NCBI GenBank assembly: GCA_905250025.1
Contig: CAJNOJ010000250.1
Location: 1 to 64,000 of the forward strand
Origin: Adineta ricciae
Lineage: Eukaryota; Rotifera; Eurotatoria; Adinetida; Adinetidae
Direction of reading: 5' to 3'
Length of the DNA stretch: 64,000 nt
Part shown: positions 1-11,212 of the stretch, piece after piece
Layout of the letters: the number at the start of each line of letters is the position of its first letter
How positions within the stretch are numbered: the stretch's first letter is position 1
The notes under the pieces: generated by a model
What the model was told of the DNA's origin: nothing
Databases searched by the model: none
Seen by the model: the letters and a program-made list of their open reading frames with translations, nothing else
Program-made: the position numbers and the translations under genes

Positions 1-54
1 TCATTGAGAGTATGAAGAGAGATAAGCGTGCATTTCATGTGAAGGAAAAAGCAT

Positions 55-344
55 TTATGTAAATACGCATACTTCAAGATCGACACGTGATAGCGGCTGC
101 GTTGTGGTCTTATAATGTACCAACTGACGCAGACGCTCTAGATATGCCCGTTGCTTGTTAGAATCAACTGCAATGATGCAAGAGAAGGTTAGAGTTAGTA
201 AACAAAAGAGGAAATCACGAAAACTGTTGGAAAATACGGTTGTTAAGGGAAAGAAGTCTGAGAAGGTTGACAAAACAAGGACACGGACCTTTGCCTTCGC
301 ATATAGAAGTATACGTGAAGGCTTATGTTTCAAATCTTCACTCT
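55..344 (-). CDS. Two 3'-terminal exons of an unassigned gene
   Basis: Exons 344..315 and 167..55 on the minus strand join in frame. The first follows a TTTAG acceptor and ends at a GTATAC donor; the second follows TTGCAG and ends at TAA (57..55). The joined reading (SEDLKHKPS, then LDSNKQRAYLERLRQL, then a tail ending EVCVFT) has ordinary coding character. I do not recognise the protein and found no convincing upstream exon or start. It may belong with the exons at 744..1085, but I could not connect them. An overlapping plus-strand frame (155..352) looks like a shadow. Confidence 0.35.
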
Positions 345-360
345 CTAAATAAACAGATGT

Positions 361-743
361 AAACAGAAGTGAATTTTGTATTTCATTGTTATATATATGG
401 GAAAAGCATTAAGAGAGAACTTTCACTAAAGTTTTCCCATCATTTAATTCAGTACATTGTTATATGCATTCAAGCATAGGGTAATATTTACTTAGTCCAA
501 TTGCAAAACGCTTTGTCACGAAAAGGTTCTTTCCTTTGTTAATTAACTATTCGATTACATTAGAAGATTCTCTTCTTGAAATTATTTCTTTCAGTATACA
601 CAAAAGTAGGCAATTAGCATTCATCGAAGACCATTTTCATGAGGAAACTCCTCTCGATTCTCACACATTTATGTGGTATCGGTAACTATAGAAATCAATT
701 TGTTTATTCGTCACTTTGAACAAGTTCAGTTTCAACCGTTTCG
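361..743. other. Stretch without a supported gene
   Basis: AT-rich sequence between two groups of minus-strand exon candidates. A short minus-strand frame just below 744 (ending ETELVQSDE, stop) could be an alternative 3' end of the neighbouring small gene. Nothing else is supported. Confidence 0.4.
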
Positions 744-1085
744 CTACTCGATCTTCAAGCTTTCATATAATGATAGCAGTGTACTCATTTCTGAAATTTT
801 GAAGAAATCTTCAAATGTTTTCCTAATTGACAATTAGAACCCTTGAAAATGCTTCTATACATACGAAGTTTTAAGTCTTCAAGTGTCGTATTGTCACGAA
901 TTTCATTAGTTTTGGGACACACATAACTAATAGCCGTTTCCGGATCAAAAATATTTGCTAATTTCTCGTAGACGGCTTGTTTTTCTTTGGATAATTCTTC
1001 CTAGAAGTGTATCAATAAGTCATTTTCTGCCTAAATATTGACATTGCATTACCTCAATAGTAGATTCAATAACATGCTCCAACAT
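744..1085 (-). CDS. Small three-exon gene or gene fragment, unknown
   Basis: Minus-strand exons 1085..1053, 1000..865 and 790..744 join without frame breaks through GTAATG and GTATGT donors and CTAG and TTTCAG acceptors. They give 71 residues starting MLEHVIESTIE and ending LYESLKIE. The product is acidic and helical-looking, with no family I recognise. An in-frame TAA lies 18 nt before the ATG, so this is either the true start or an exon with a nearby acceptor. A separate frame at 1369..1163 begins with a signal-peptide-like segment (LLLHLLSAVLICSA) and could be an upstream exon, but no in-frame splice links them. Confidence 0.38.
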
Positions 1086-2083
1086 TTTTTGCTTATTCTT
1101 TTAATTTCTCGATCAAACATGTTATTCGAGAAGGCCTCTGAAAAATCATTTAATCATTTCTCTCAATTGTTTCTATAGAAACCTTTCAAGTTCATTGCTA
1201 ATGAATTTACGCGAAATTTCGATTGAATGCACAAATTAATACAAGTGTAAACACTTTGAAAAACGAAATGTATATCGTTTTCATCAGGATGATACAGTGA
1301 CATCTTTTTGGCTGAACAAATTAACACCGCAGATAAAAGGTGCAGCAATAAGAAGCAATATGATCGCATTCATTCTGAACGAAATTTTCTTGCTGATGTG
1401 TGTTATTAGAATTTATAACTGACTTTTCGTATCAAAAGAATGTCTTTTCTTTCAGTTCGATTATACACAATTCGAGTCTAAGGATGCAATAAATTTTGAT
1501 ATAGTATCCCTAGGAAATGATTCTTTCCACAATGATTGAAAACAAAAATTGTATTAATTTATTGAAATTACATAGATAATCACTTTTTTTCGTTTGTAAA
1601 CTATATAAATGCAAGATGTTTCCTTCAACAGTTTATCAAGAGAAGAATTCGTTCAATTCATCAAATCTGTTGGACTTGTCTTTTGTTTCTACTTTATGAA
1701 CATCGTATGAACATGATGCTTTACTAAAATATCGTTCACGACTCCTTATTCTCTATACTACAAGATAGGACTAAGCTCGACAAGACTAGGTAACTACTGC
1801 CATCTACAATCGATATGTCGACAGACTTGTAACGTATTGTTTACTACATATTTTTTGACATATGACCAATAGAAAAACGCTCACATGTTGCTTATTCGCT
1901 TGTCTATCTAACACTCACGTGTGTTAAATTAATCGATTCTTTATACAAAATAGATCGACGCTCTATCATTCGAGAAGCAAATGAACGGACGCGATCATTC
2001 GCATGAACAGAATGTATGTACCGATGAGAAAAGATCTCTCGAACCGATTGAAACTGTATTCTGAACTTTAGGAAGAAAAAAAT
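1086..2083. other. Intergenic region before the USF-like gene
   Basis: It contains the signal-peptide-like minus-strand frame at 1163..1369, described with the small gene on its left, and then AT-rich sequence that presumably carries the promoter and 5' UTR of the bHLH gene. No other gene is supported. Confidence 0.4.
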
Positions 2084-2829
2084 ATGCCAACATCATTGCA
2101 AAACCCGTCGCTAGTTGTCAATTCAATGTTGACGGCCTTAGCTCAAAGTTTACTTCCGTCGTCAACAAATCAACAAGTAAGAATTAAAAATAGATGAAGA
2201 AAACCTCGTTTCATCTTCGATGTTCTCTTAGCAACTTCTCGCTGATCTACAAGCAGCAGCTACCTTAGTAACTAAACAAAAGATATCACCAACAAATGGC
2301 AATACTCCTCTTGAATTAGCATCATCTACTCGTACAGATAATCACGATAATTTACCACATGTAACTCAAGCTAAACGACGTGCAACACACAATGCTGTAG
2401 AGCGACGACGCCGTGATCGTATAAATCAACATATTCAACAGCTATCAAAACTGATTCCGGATTGTAGTAATTATGTTAAGAATCAAGTAAATTGAATTGA
2501 TTTGAAAATCTTCTTGTGAAAAAAGACATCGCGATCGTTTTGTTGCAGAGTAAAACAGCTGTATTAGAGAAAACAATTGCATATGTTCATGAACTTCGAA
2601 CACAAAATCTTGCTCTAGTTAAACAAACAGTCGATGCTGGCATTATACTTCACGAGAATGATGCATTGCGAGATCGAGTTCGTTAGAGAAACATATTTAT
2701 CAATCGAAATGTTGTTTATTTTTTTCTCGTTTAAAGATTCGAATCATTGAACAAGAAAATGGCGTTTTGAAATCTTTGTTAACCAAACAAAGTCTATTAG
2801 GCAGCAATGAATCTCCGTCGACAGCATGA
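2084..2829 (+). CDS. USF-like bHLH-leucine zipper transcription factor
   Basis: Exons 2084..2176, 2232..2486, 2549..2677 and 2737..2829 splice with clean GT...AG ends into 189 residues. The basic region and first helix (HNAVERRRRDRINQHIQQLS, followed by LIPDC) closely match upstream stimulatory factor, which binds CACGTG E-boxes as a dimer. The second helix (TAVLEKTIAYVHEL) follows, then a heptad-like zipper (LRDRIRIIEQENGVLKSLL). The family loop is shorter here. At 189 residues it is well below vertebrate USF1 (about 310) and has almost no N-terminal activation region. ATG 2084 is the first start in frame with the bHLH. A MITF/TFE-type relative is less likely given the LIPDC motif. Confidence 0.85.
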
Positions 2830-3636
2830 AAAACACTTTTTTTTCTTATACGCGTGCAACAGTTAGATATATGCAACTGTACAGATTGGTTTTCGTTTTT
2901 TTCTTCATTTTTTAGTATTCACGTGTTTTCTAGCCTATTCTATGCTTCCCTTTCTTGTTTTCTTCTCTATCTGTAAATATTTTCCACATTTGTTTTGGCT
3001 TGATGACTGACTCTATTGTGTGTGTGTGTGTGTATGGTTTCCCGCTCGATGTCAACAGTAAAAAAAAACTAATATATAACTGTTTGGGAATTATGAATGG
3101 TAGAAATTGATTTATGAATTATTTATGACCGATTCAGATAATCATACGGTGATGTTTTTGCTACGACGAAATGTAACCGATTGATTGAACAGAACACCTC
3201 ATTAACGATACGTAAAATTTCGAATTTTATTCGATAATATACTTTAAAAATGGCGTATACAGTCACGGTTAAGCATTTGTTTTGACGGGTAAAACCTCTT
3301 GATAGCTATTATTGTCAATCATTAATCCTTGCTCATCTGAAATCTATAAACTTATGTAAAACCAATCTGATTCAGATTTGTGATACAAGAAATTGAGATA
3401 ATTCCATGATGAACAGGATTTTGCCATACTGATCAGTAAACCTGTTTAGTTGTCTTTGCTTTCTCTCTTTTTCATTCGTCTCTGTCGCTGAAGTGAAATT
3501 TGTCTATTTTATTTTCAAGGAGGTTGTAACTAAACGACGGCATGCAAGAAAAAGAAATATTTAATTGTTATGATGTCGACAGTCTTCTATTTTGATCAAA
3601 AATACCGAAGTAAATAAAAAAAAAGACTCATCAATT
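2830..3636. other. Intergenic region with a TG microsatellite and a short uORF
   Basis: A (TG)n tract lies at about 3016-3033. Just before the phosphatase-like gene, ATG at about 3570 opens a 15-codon frame (MMSTVFYFDQK...) that stops before the main ATG at 3637 and could act as an upstream ORF if transcribed. Otherwise no gene is seen. Confidence 0.5.
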
Positions 3637-4272
3637 ATGAATGTTCCACCATCAATGCCACCCTATTTCCAATGGATTATTGATAAACGTTTAGCCATAT
3701 GTGCTCATCCATATCACGCATCACACATCCGCTATTTACTTGAACAACGTATTCAAACCGTGATTTCTATCAATGATAACTATAGTTCTGGCATGCCAAA
3801 TCATACTCGTGGTGAATTACGTGTTCACAATATCTACGTTCCTGATGGAGCTGCACCAAATATGGCACAGTGTCAACAATTTGTTCGTAGCATGGATATC
3901 GCTCGACAACGCGGAGAGGTTTGTACTCATGACGGTTGTATCATTTCGTTCTACCATTCGAACTGTTTTGAATAGGGTGTGGTCGTCGAATGCACTCGTG
4001 GTAAAGGAGCAACTGGTGTACTAGTAGGTTGCTACCTTTTAGCCATCTGGCAAGCTCCACCTGACTATGTGGTTAACCATCTACGCCTTATTCGACCTAT
4101 AACATTAGAAACAACCGCTCAAGAACAACAAATAATCGATTTTCATAAAGCGATCGCTCCTAACCAACGTCATTTCTACAATGATGTCAATGAGCCTGAT
4201 AGTTGGGATGTCGATACAAGTTACTTGAAAACAACACCACTCGCGACTACTAATCAACTCTCATTGGCTTGA
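3637..4272 (+). CDS. DUSP23-like protein, predicted catalytically dead (pseudophosphatase)
   Basis: Two exons, 3637..3918 and 3976..4272, give 192 residues, collinear with the small atypical dual-specificity phosphatase DUSP23 over nearly its whole length. Matches include the N-terminal FQWIIDKRLAICAHP segment, the IYVPDGAAP region around the general-acid Asp, and the C-terminal LRLIRPITLETTAQEQ. The active-site loop should read HCxxGxGRTG but reads ECTRGKGATG: the Cys is kept, the preceding His is Glu, and the phosphate-binding Arg is Ala. In this superfamily loss of that Arg normally abolishes catalysis, so a binding or scaffold role is inferred. The 57-nt intron falls just before the loop; its GT and AG are clear. 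An upstream in-frame TTG at 3592 is not a start. Confidence 0.85.
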
Positions 4273-4354
4273 GATCTATATATAAAGACATATGGTTTTA
4301 TACATATTCGAAAGAGTTCGCGATTTATACTACTTTGAAATAATTTATTTACCT

Positions 4355-4360
4355 AATAAA
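4355..4360 (+). promoter_or_regulatory. Polyadenylation signal AATAAA
   Basis: AATAAA lies 82 nt after the stop of the DUSP23-like gene, a plausible 3' end signal for it. Confidence 0.5.
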
Positions 4361-4966
4361 TATAGTTTCTGACATACTTCTTTTTAATCATCATCTATTT
4401 TCAACATTCTCGGTGGAAATTAACTAATATTAAATCTAGCACATGAATGAGAATACTTGTGTAATATTCAATGACTGTCAAATAAAGATAGACATAATGA
4501 TGTTTTTTAAGTAATCTTGTGAAGCTAATTATTGAACGACTTTCCCTATTCATTTATTCTGTTCTACTTACGAAATATAGAATGCCCTCATGAAAAGGGT
4601 GTATTACCAGGTTATAGGAAACTTCATTCATAATCGATGACAAGTCCTTTCCTACTCTGGATTGAAAATAGTGGAACTAATCTCATACGTTATCGATACA
4701 CTAGTCATATTAAATGGAAATGAACGTCGTCTACAAGAATGGAGACATGCCATGATATTCAGTTTATAAATAATGTCGCCAGATGTCATTCTCGTTCACA
4801 AGATTACTTTTTCTGTCTTTGTCAGATATTCATTTACAGTATTCTCCAATCATAAACTATTCTTTGTCTCCTTCCGCGTCTACTAAATATCCAGTCCATC
4901 CTCACATCATATGATGATTATTTTTTAATTACTAAATTGTTTGCCAATCAAATAAAGTAGAGTCAG
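4361..4966. other. Intergenic region between DUSP23-like gene and Ku70
   Basis: AT-rich sequence with no supported gene. The Ku70 start codon at 4967 is immediately preceded by CAG, so the ATG could sit right after a cis- or trans-splice acceptor. Confidence 0.4.
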
Positions 4967-7900
4967 ATGTCTTTGCTTGATCAAAATTGGGGTGCCAGTG
5001 GTAGTGCTGAAGACGAAGCACACGATGAGAATCAACAAGGTCGACAAGTAAAAGAAATTGAACATCGTCTTAGATTAATGAACAACAAGAGAATGCTTTG
5101 TTTTCGATTAAGGTTTTGACATCTCGTGATGGAACGTTAATGCTGATTGAATGTGCTCCACAAATGTTTGAACCTCTAGCTAATCAAATGAAACAGGACT
5201 CAGCTATGGATGACGACGATGAAGATGCACAACTGACAACCGGCTTTCAATTAGTTCTCCGTGCTTGTCAACGTTTCTATCAATCAAAAATCATATCCAA
5301 TGACAAAGATCTCAGTGGCATCATTCTTTATGGCACGGAGAATAGTCTCAATGCATTCGATTTCAAACATATTTACATTCTTCATGAATTAGCACAGCCA
5401 TCAGCTGAACGTATCATTCAATTAGAAACACTGTCAGATAAAAGCACTTACAAAACTAAATATGATGAATTGTTTGGTTCAACACAAGCAACAGGTTATT
5501 CACTAAATGAAGCTTTATGGACATGTTCAAATTTATTCTCCAATTCCCCGCAACGTTTGACAATTAAACGTATTTTTATATTTACGTGCAACGATCAACC
5601 ACATGCATCGAATCTAACACTCGAACGGCAAGCAAAACAACGCGCTAAGGATTTAAACGATGTCGGAATTCAATTAGAAGTCTTTCCAATTTTAACTGAA
5701 ACAATTCCACGATTCGATTTTAAAAAGTTCTTTCAAGATGTCGTGATGTTAAGTGATGAAGATTTAGAAATCCGAAACAATCAAGAACCAACTGGACGAT
5801 TAAGCGAATTATTAAAATTTGTCTACTCGAAAGAACACAAGAAACGTGCTTATTGTACTGTGCCATTTACACTAGGCAAAGCAGCAGATGGCACGCCATT
5901 GGAATTCTCTGTATCGGTTTATAACATGGTATTGTAGAAAAGATTTTTCTTCTTGAATAGTTGATTCGATTTATTTTATTAACAAGAAATTTTCCGGATT
6001 AATTAGACTTTACGAGAAGAGAGATAAGGAAAAGATTATAAGGTCGATAGAAACATTCGAATATTAGATAGAAGGAATACATGTTACTTAAGACTTAGAA
6101 GCCTTTTCTAGGAATGAAAGTAAAGTGCTTTTGATCTGCACTCATTCTATACTGTGAGAAGAAAGAGAAACTGGTGTGAATGCTTAATTGAATGCATGAG
6201 ACACAATTTGTGTACTGAAGGTTTATCTTTCGAAGCACCTGGTGCCTCTTCTTATCACTGAAATGCTTCTCTCACAGGCAAAACCGAAGAGCGATTACTT
6301 ATAAAATCTTATCTGGTCTGAGAACTGCATCAAGACACCAAAGGACAGAAGCAAATCCGAATAAGTCAAAGCACTGGATTCGAAGTGACATATCATTAAT
6401 AGACCGTAGATATTTATAATCTCCCTTGTTGTATATGACATTTGACAAATGTAACTTGTCACATGGTTCAAGAAGAACATGAGTTCTTTCAGAAAATCAA
6501 GTGATTTTTCTTAGAGAGAAAGGAAAAAGTAACGACTGTCACAATCGATCTCGATCGGATTAGGAACTAAACTCTTTCTTCATGCAAAATTGAACTCATT
6601 CGCCTTTCTTTTCCAAGGTTCGTCCTTGTCCGAAACCAACCAAAATCAAATTAGACATGAAAACTAACTTGGAAACGAAAATTGTTACTAAACACTATCT
6701 TCCTGAAACAGGTCTTCCATTCATTATCTCTACAGGCTAACGTCCAATGCTTTGCCTTTGTTTCTAGCGGAAATTCTCATGCCGTCAGATATTCAGTATG
6801 GTTTAGATGTGTCTAGTCGCCGTGTTTTATTTGATGCAGATGAAATCAAAGCAATCAAGAAATTTGCTGATCCCGGTTTCGAATTACTCGGCTTCAAAAG
6901 TCTTTCGTGTTTATTACCACATCATTATTGTAAACCCGGTCATTTCATATATCCCGATGAGAAATACGTCGAAGGAAGTTCGTGTTTATTCAATGCATTG
7001 TTAAAGAAATGCTTAGAAAAGAAAATGTTTATCTTATGTCAATTTTCTGCTCGCCGAAATACACCACCACGCCTTGGTAAATCATTTGAAATTCCATCGA
7101 CTTCTATTTACACAGTTTTCTTCGTTTCCAGTTGCGTTGATAGCACAAGATGAAGAAATCAATAAAAAGATCAAAAATGATCGGATAGCATCGAACGGCT
7201 TTCACGTTCATTATCTGCCCTATGCTGACGACATGCGTACATTACCGAAAAACGATACAATACGTGCGTCTAATGATGAAGTTGAACTATTCAAAAGTGT
7301 GATACGTGGTTTGAAATTTAAATATCGTCCCGATAAATTCGAAAATCCTGCATTACAAACACTATGGAGAAGTATCGAAGCAACTGCTTTGAATAAAGGT
7401 GAACCCGATGAATTTGTTGATTTAACGGTTCCAAGTGTCGAAAATCAAAATCGTAAAGTAGCTGGATTTATCGACGAATTAAAACAAATGATTTTCCCAC
7501 CTGGTTATGTGATGGGCTCAACAAAGAAATCAGCAACGAAACGAAAGGTTCGAATACATCTTCAATTTAATTTCTTAGATCTTTTCTCTCGAGACGTCAG
7601 AGTATAAGTCAACCTTGCCATTAACCAGAATGATAAGTACTAATATTGCCTCTGTCTTTTTGTTGATTTTTCTGACAAGTTCTCCATCTCTCGTTTATTG
7701 ATATATAATATATTTGATTACTGTCGGAGAGATAAATGGAAGAATGTTGCATCTGTTATTTTTAACCTTCTCGGTTTCTTCAGGTGCTTCCCGATGTTTA
7801 ATAATACTTCGATCAGTGACAAAGTGCACATACACAGCATTCTCTGCGAGTGTTTTTTTCCTCCCTTTTTTGTACTTAAACCGATCTGAAAGCTTATACG

Positions 7901-8694
7901 GACAAGTATTTACTTTAGCTAATAGTATTAATTTGATCGCATGATGAATGATATATATTTATCATCAGTCATAAAACACGATATCATGCTTATACTTTCT
8001 ATCAACTTCGAGTGAGTTCTCGTGAGATGACACCGTACGGCATATGATTACCTACTTTTATAAACCTTGTTTATTGACTGTGTACAAGAGGATCGTAATC
8101 ATAAAATTGCTATTTTTAAAATGTTTGACTCATAGATTGTTTGCCAAGATTTTTCTTTCATTACATTCGATAAAAAAAAAACAACAACCCTCGATTCGAA
8201 AGGTCGTGCTATAAATTCACAAGTCGTCTTTCTTCTTTCGTGTCGCTGTGTTCATTATTAATTGCAGTGTCCTCGATAAGAACAAGCATACCTAGTCGAG
8301 TTAAAGAGAAAACTATCTGATTAGTTTACAGACAATGGAGTTTTATTTTTAGAAACGTGAAGTGCATCTCGCATTCATTAACAATCGTTTCTATCATGAA
8401 ATATCTTTAGGTTGACGCAGCTGCTTCACCCGGTGGTATGAAAAAATCAAAAGCTGATGAAGATGTTGATGTCGAAGCAGCAGCGAAAAGTAATTTGGTA
8501 AGAACAAACGATGAAATTCGATGTAAAGATATTATCAAAAAACTGATTTTCTTCTGTGTTTTTCCATTTAGTTAAGTAAACTAACTGTTCCAATGTTGAA
8601 AGATTACTGCAGAGATAAGAAATTAAAAGCATCAGGTACTAAAAAACAGGATTTAATCGATGCAATTCAATTACATCTCGGCATTGCTCAATAA
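4967..8694 (+). CDS. XRCC6: Ku70 (XRCC6), DNA end-binding subunit
   Basis: Exons 4967..5047, 5113..5928, 6618..6711, 6768..7076, 7132..7547, 8411..8497 and 8572..8694 give 641 residues (human about 609). Collinear matches to Ku70 include FYQSKIISNDKDLSGIILYG and IFIFTCNDQPHASN (vWA-like domain), then LMPSDIQYG, CLEKKMFILCQFSARRNTPP and YLPYADD (ring/core domain), YRPDKFENPALQ, and a C-terminal SAP domain (LTVPMLKDYCRDKKLKASG). With Ku80 it forms the ring that loads on broken ends for non-homologous end joining. The usual LVDAS strand of the vWA-like domain reads LIECA, so the first acidic position differs. Two introns are long (5929..6617 and 7548..8410); the others are 55-74 nt. Confidence 0.94.
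5929..6617 (+). other. Long Ku70 intron 2
   Basis: 689 nt, about ten times the usual intron size here. The minus-strand frame at 6295..6480 has no family match and no splice support. No gene is seen inside. Confidence 0.5.
7548..8410 (+). other. Long Ku70 intron 5
   Basis: 863 nt separating the core domain from the linker and SAP exons. The open frames at 7698..7944 are low-complexity and unsupported. Nothing else is seen. Confidence 0.5.
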
Positions 8695-9324
8695 ACGAAT
8701 CAGATAATGATCTCTGTCGAACACAATGTTCTTTTTCCATTCTCTTTCGTAGCTATATATGTAGGTATTTGTGTTGTTGTATGAACGCTTTTGTTAATTA
8801 GATCAAAAATAATAATGTTTGTTATGCTGATAAACACGTCTTATATATATATATATATATGCTCAGACATGCAAGCTTGCAATTCACCTATTTCTTCCTT
8901 TTCTGCTTTTCTCATTCTTTCTGAATATTAACGCGCACACCTACTTGATTGTCTTTTATGTCCTGTAGATAAAAGCACACATCACATACGTACGCATTAC
9001 ACTTCTGTCGTATGTCGAATGTCTCCTTACTATTTTTCTTCTCCTCTAGTCAAGCCCATTTTGTCGCAGTCTTCGTTTATGAATACGAAGAAGCGACTAA
9101 ACCAGCAAATCATAGTGACTGACAGCGCAACATGTATACGTGCGAAGAAAAGAAAAAGAACAATTGGAATTTGATCTTTTCTTGATCACTTCCATCTGTT
9201 TTTTTATCCTATTGTCACGAGGTGTCTTATCTCGCACTGTATATACTTGTATGTCGAAGGGAGATTTTCTCATATTTATACTACACGCAGAGTCATGTTT
9301 GATTGTCTCAATTCAGATATAATT
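8695..9324. other. Intergenic region with a TA microsatellite
   Basis: A (TA)n run lies at about 8842-8860. The small frames on both strands near 9140-9320 lack family features. The PNP start follows at 9325 with an ATTCAG acceptor-like site about ten bases upstream. Confidence 0.4.
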
Positions 9325-10878
9325 ATGTCGAATAATACACAATCCAAGAAAGAATCAGCATTGATCGCAGAAAACGGCCCATGGGCAGCCGTTGGTGAAC
9401 ATCCTAATGCAATCACGAATCGGTATTTATATTCAAGAATGCGAAAAGAAAATTGAAATTCTAATTTCGTCTTTTTCATTCAGTTTTTACACGTATGAAC
9501 GAGTTCAAGAAATTGTTGCATTCATTCAAAACATCGTTCCAGCTAAACCCGAAGTTGCCATTATCTGTGGCTCTGGTCTTGGTGGCCTGGCAGAGTTGGT
9601 CGTTGACAAAGTTGTTATACCATACGCTGATATTCCAAATTTTCCAAGATCAACAGGTAAAATCATCTTCGTAAGTATTGAAAAGACATTATCATGGATT
9701 GCTTTAGTTGCTGGCCATCGAAGCAATCTCGTCTTTGGCATCTTAAATGGAATTAGTGTTGTTTGCATGCAAGGTCGGTTTCATCCTTATGAAGGATACA
9801 CCACAGCAGCGGTAAATATTTTCTTTTCATGTACAAAAGGTTAAACGCGTTGAATGATAACATATAGTTTACTAAAGAAATTCAATTGTTTTCCTTTCAT
9901 TTTAGTGCGCTTTTCCTGTGCGAGTCATGCAAATGCTCGGAGCGCATACATTGATCGTTACATGGTGAAATTTTTCCTTGGGAAATGAGATTATTCGACT
10001 TTGAACGTTAACCTTTTAGTGCTGCTGGTGGTGTCAACAAATCCTATCGAGTTGGTGACATCATGTTAATTAAAGATCATATCAACTTTCCTAGCATGGC
10101 TGGTAACAATCCACTCATTGGCCATAACGATGAAAGGTATAGGCATTGAATAATTTTTTTCAGAGAAGACATTTATTACATTACTTTACTTTTAGATTTG
10201 GTAAGAAAATTAGTATTTGTTTAAATATGATAATCTTTTATCGAATGACATTGATGTTTTAAAGGACCGCGTTTTCCACCTGTTGGCCATGCATACGATC
10301 GTCAGTATGCTTCTCAGATGAAACAGGTTGCTGCTAAACACAATATTGAATTACGCGAAGGAGTTTATTGTGCATTAGGTAAGCCAAATAGATTCATCTG
10401 TTTATCCTCTTCAATCCACTGTTATTTCAGGTGGACCATGTTATGAAACCATAGCAGAAATCAACCTACTTAGGGTGCTCGGTATCGATGCAGTTGGTAA
10501 GTAGTAAACTATGTCTGTTTCTTTTTGCTTTGTTGAGTAAAAATCTATTTGACGCAATTTGAACGGAAATGAAGGAAGGAAATCTACCATCTCCTTCACT
10601 GAACCGGAATAAACTTTCTATACTAAATAAAGAAGTTTCACTTCCGAATTCTCTCCTCTTTTCTAGGCATGTCGATTGTGCATGAAGTTACGTTAGGTGC
10701 CCATTGTGGCCTTCGCATGCTAGGCTTGGCATTGATCACGAATAAATGCCTGTTCGAATATGATTCAACTATTGAAGCTGTTCATGAAGATGTCATTCGC
10801 ATCAGTGAATTGAAAGCCAATGAATTACAACAACTCATATTAGATTTTGTGGGTGGCATTAAAACCAATAAAACATAA
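9325..10878 (+). CDS. PNP: Purine nucleoside phosphorylase
   Basis: Nine exons (9325..9422, 9484..9656, 9708..9811, 9906..9964, 10020..10136, 10196..10200, 10265..10378, 10431..10496, 10667..10878) give 315 residues (human 289). The enzyme cleaves (deoxy)inosine and guanosine with phosphate in purine salvage. Visible family motifs: phosphate-loop ICGSGLGGL (residues 60-68), IPNFPRST, catalytic-His segment [22 protein letters not shown], the purine-binding Glu in GPCYETIAE, the purine-contacting Asn in LITNK, and the His near the ribose site in EAVHEDV. Exon 6 is only 5 nt (ATTTG) and is needed to give NDERFGPRFP and keep frame. The N-terminal 33 residues precede the usual start of homology. 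Confidence 0.95.
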
Positions 10879-11212
10879 AAGACATGCGAAAATAAGAGAA
10901 ACTTTTTAGCTATTGAACCTAATGGGATCTTCATATCAAAACTTTTTTTGACATCATTGTGTTGTATATCCGAAATTCAGATGATGTTCTATTGAATTCT
11001 CGAGTTTTTTTTTTCTTTTTTTTTGTTCACCGGTGGTGGTAGTTGAGTAATATTCTCTTTTTGTCTCTCTTAAAACGATCTGTTTTCTTTCTTTGAACAA
11101 ACCATTTGTTTTATTGTCTCGACGTAGTGTTCTCATAGAATTCTGTATATTGAAAAAAAAAAGAATAACAAAGAAATCAATCAGACAATCTTGTTCTCTT
11201 TAGATAACTACC
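10879..11212. other. Short intergenic region
   Basis: AT-rich, with long T runs and no supported gene. A CTTTAG acceptor-like site lies about ten bases before the anoctamin ATG. Confidence 0.4.

Noticed and set aside
3592-3636. Upstream extension of the DUSP23-like frame starting at TTG
   Set aside because: No ATG in frame and Lys/Asn-rich sequence without family similarity; ATG 3637 lies just before the homology.
8841-8860. TA run as a promoter TATA cluster or terminator
   Set aside because: A plain dinucleotide microsatellite with no positional relation to a start.
9276-9479. Minus-strand frames over PNP exons 1-2 (also 9526..9768)
   Set aside because: They are mirror frames of real PNP exons and show no family motif.
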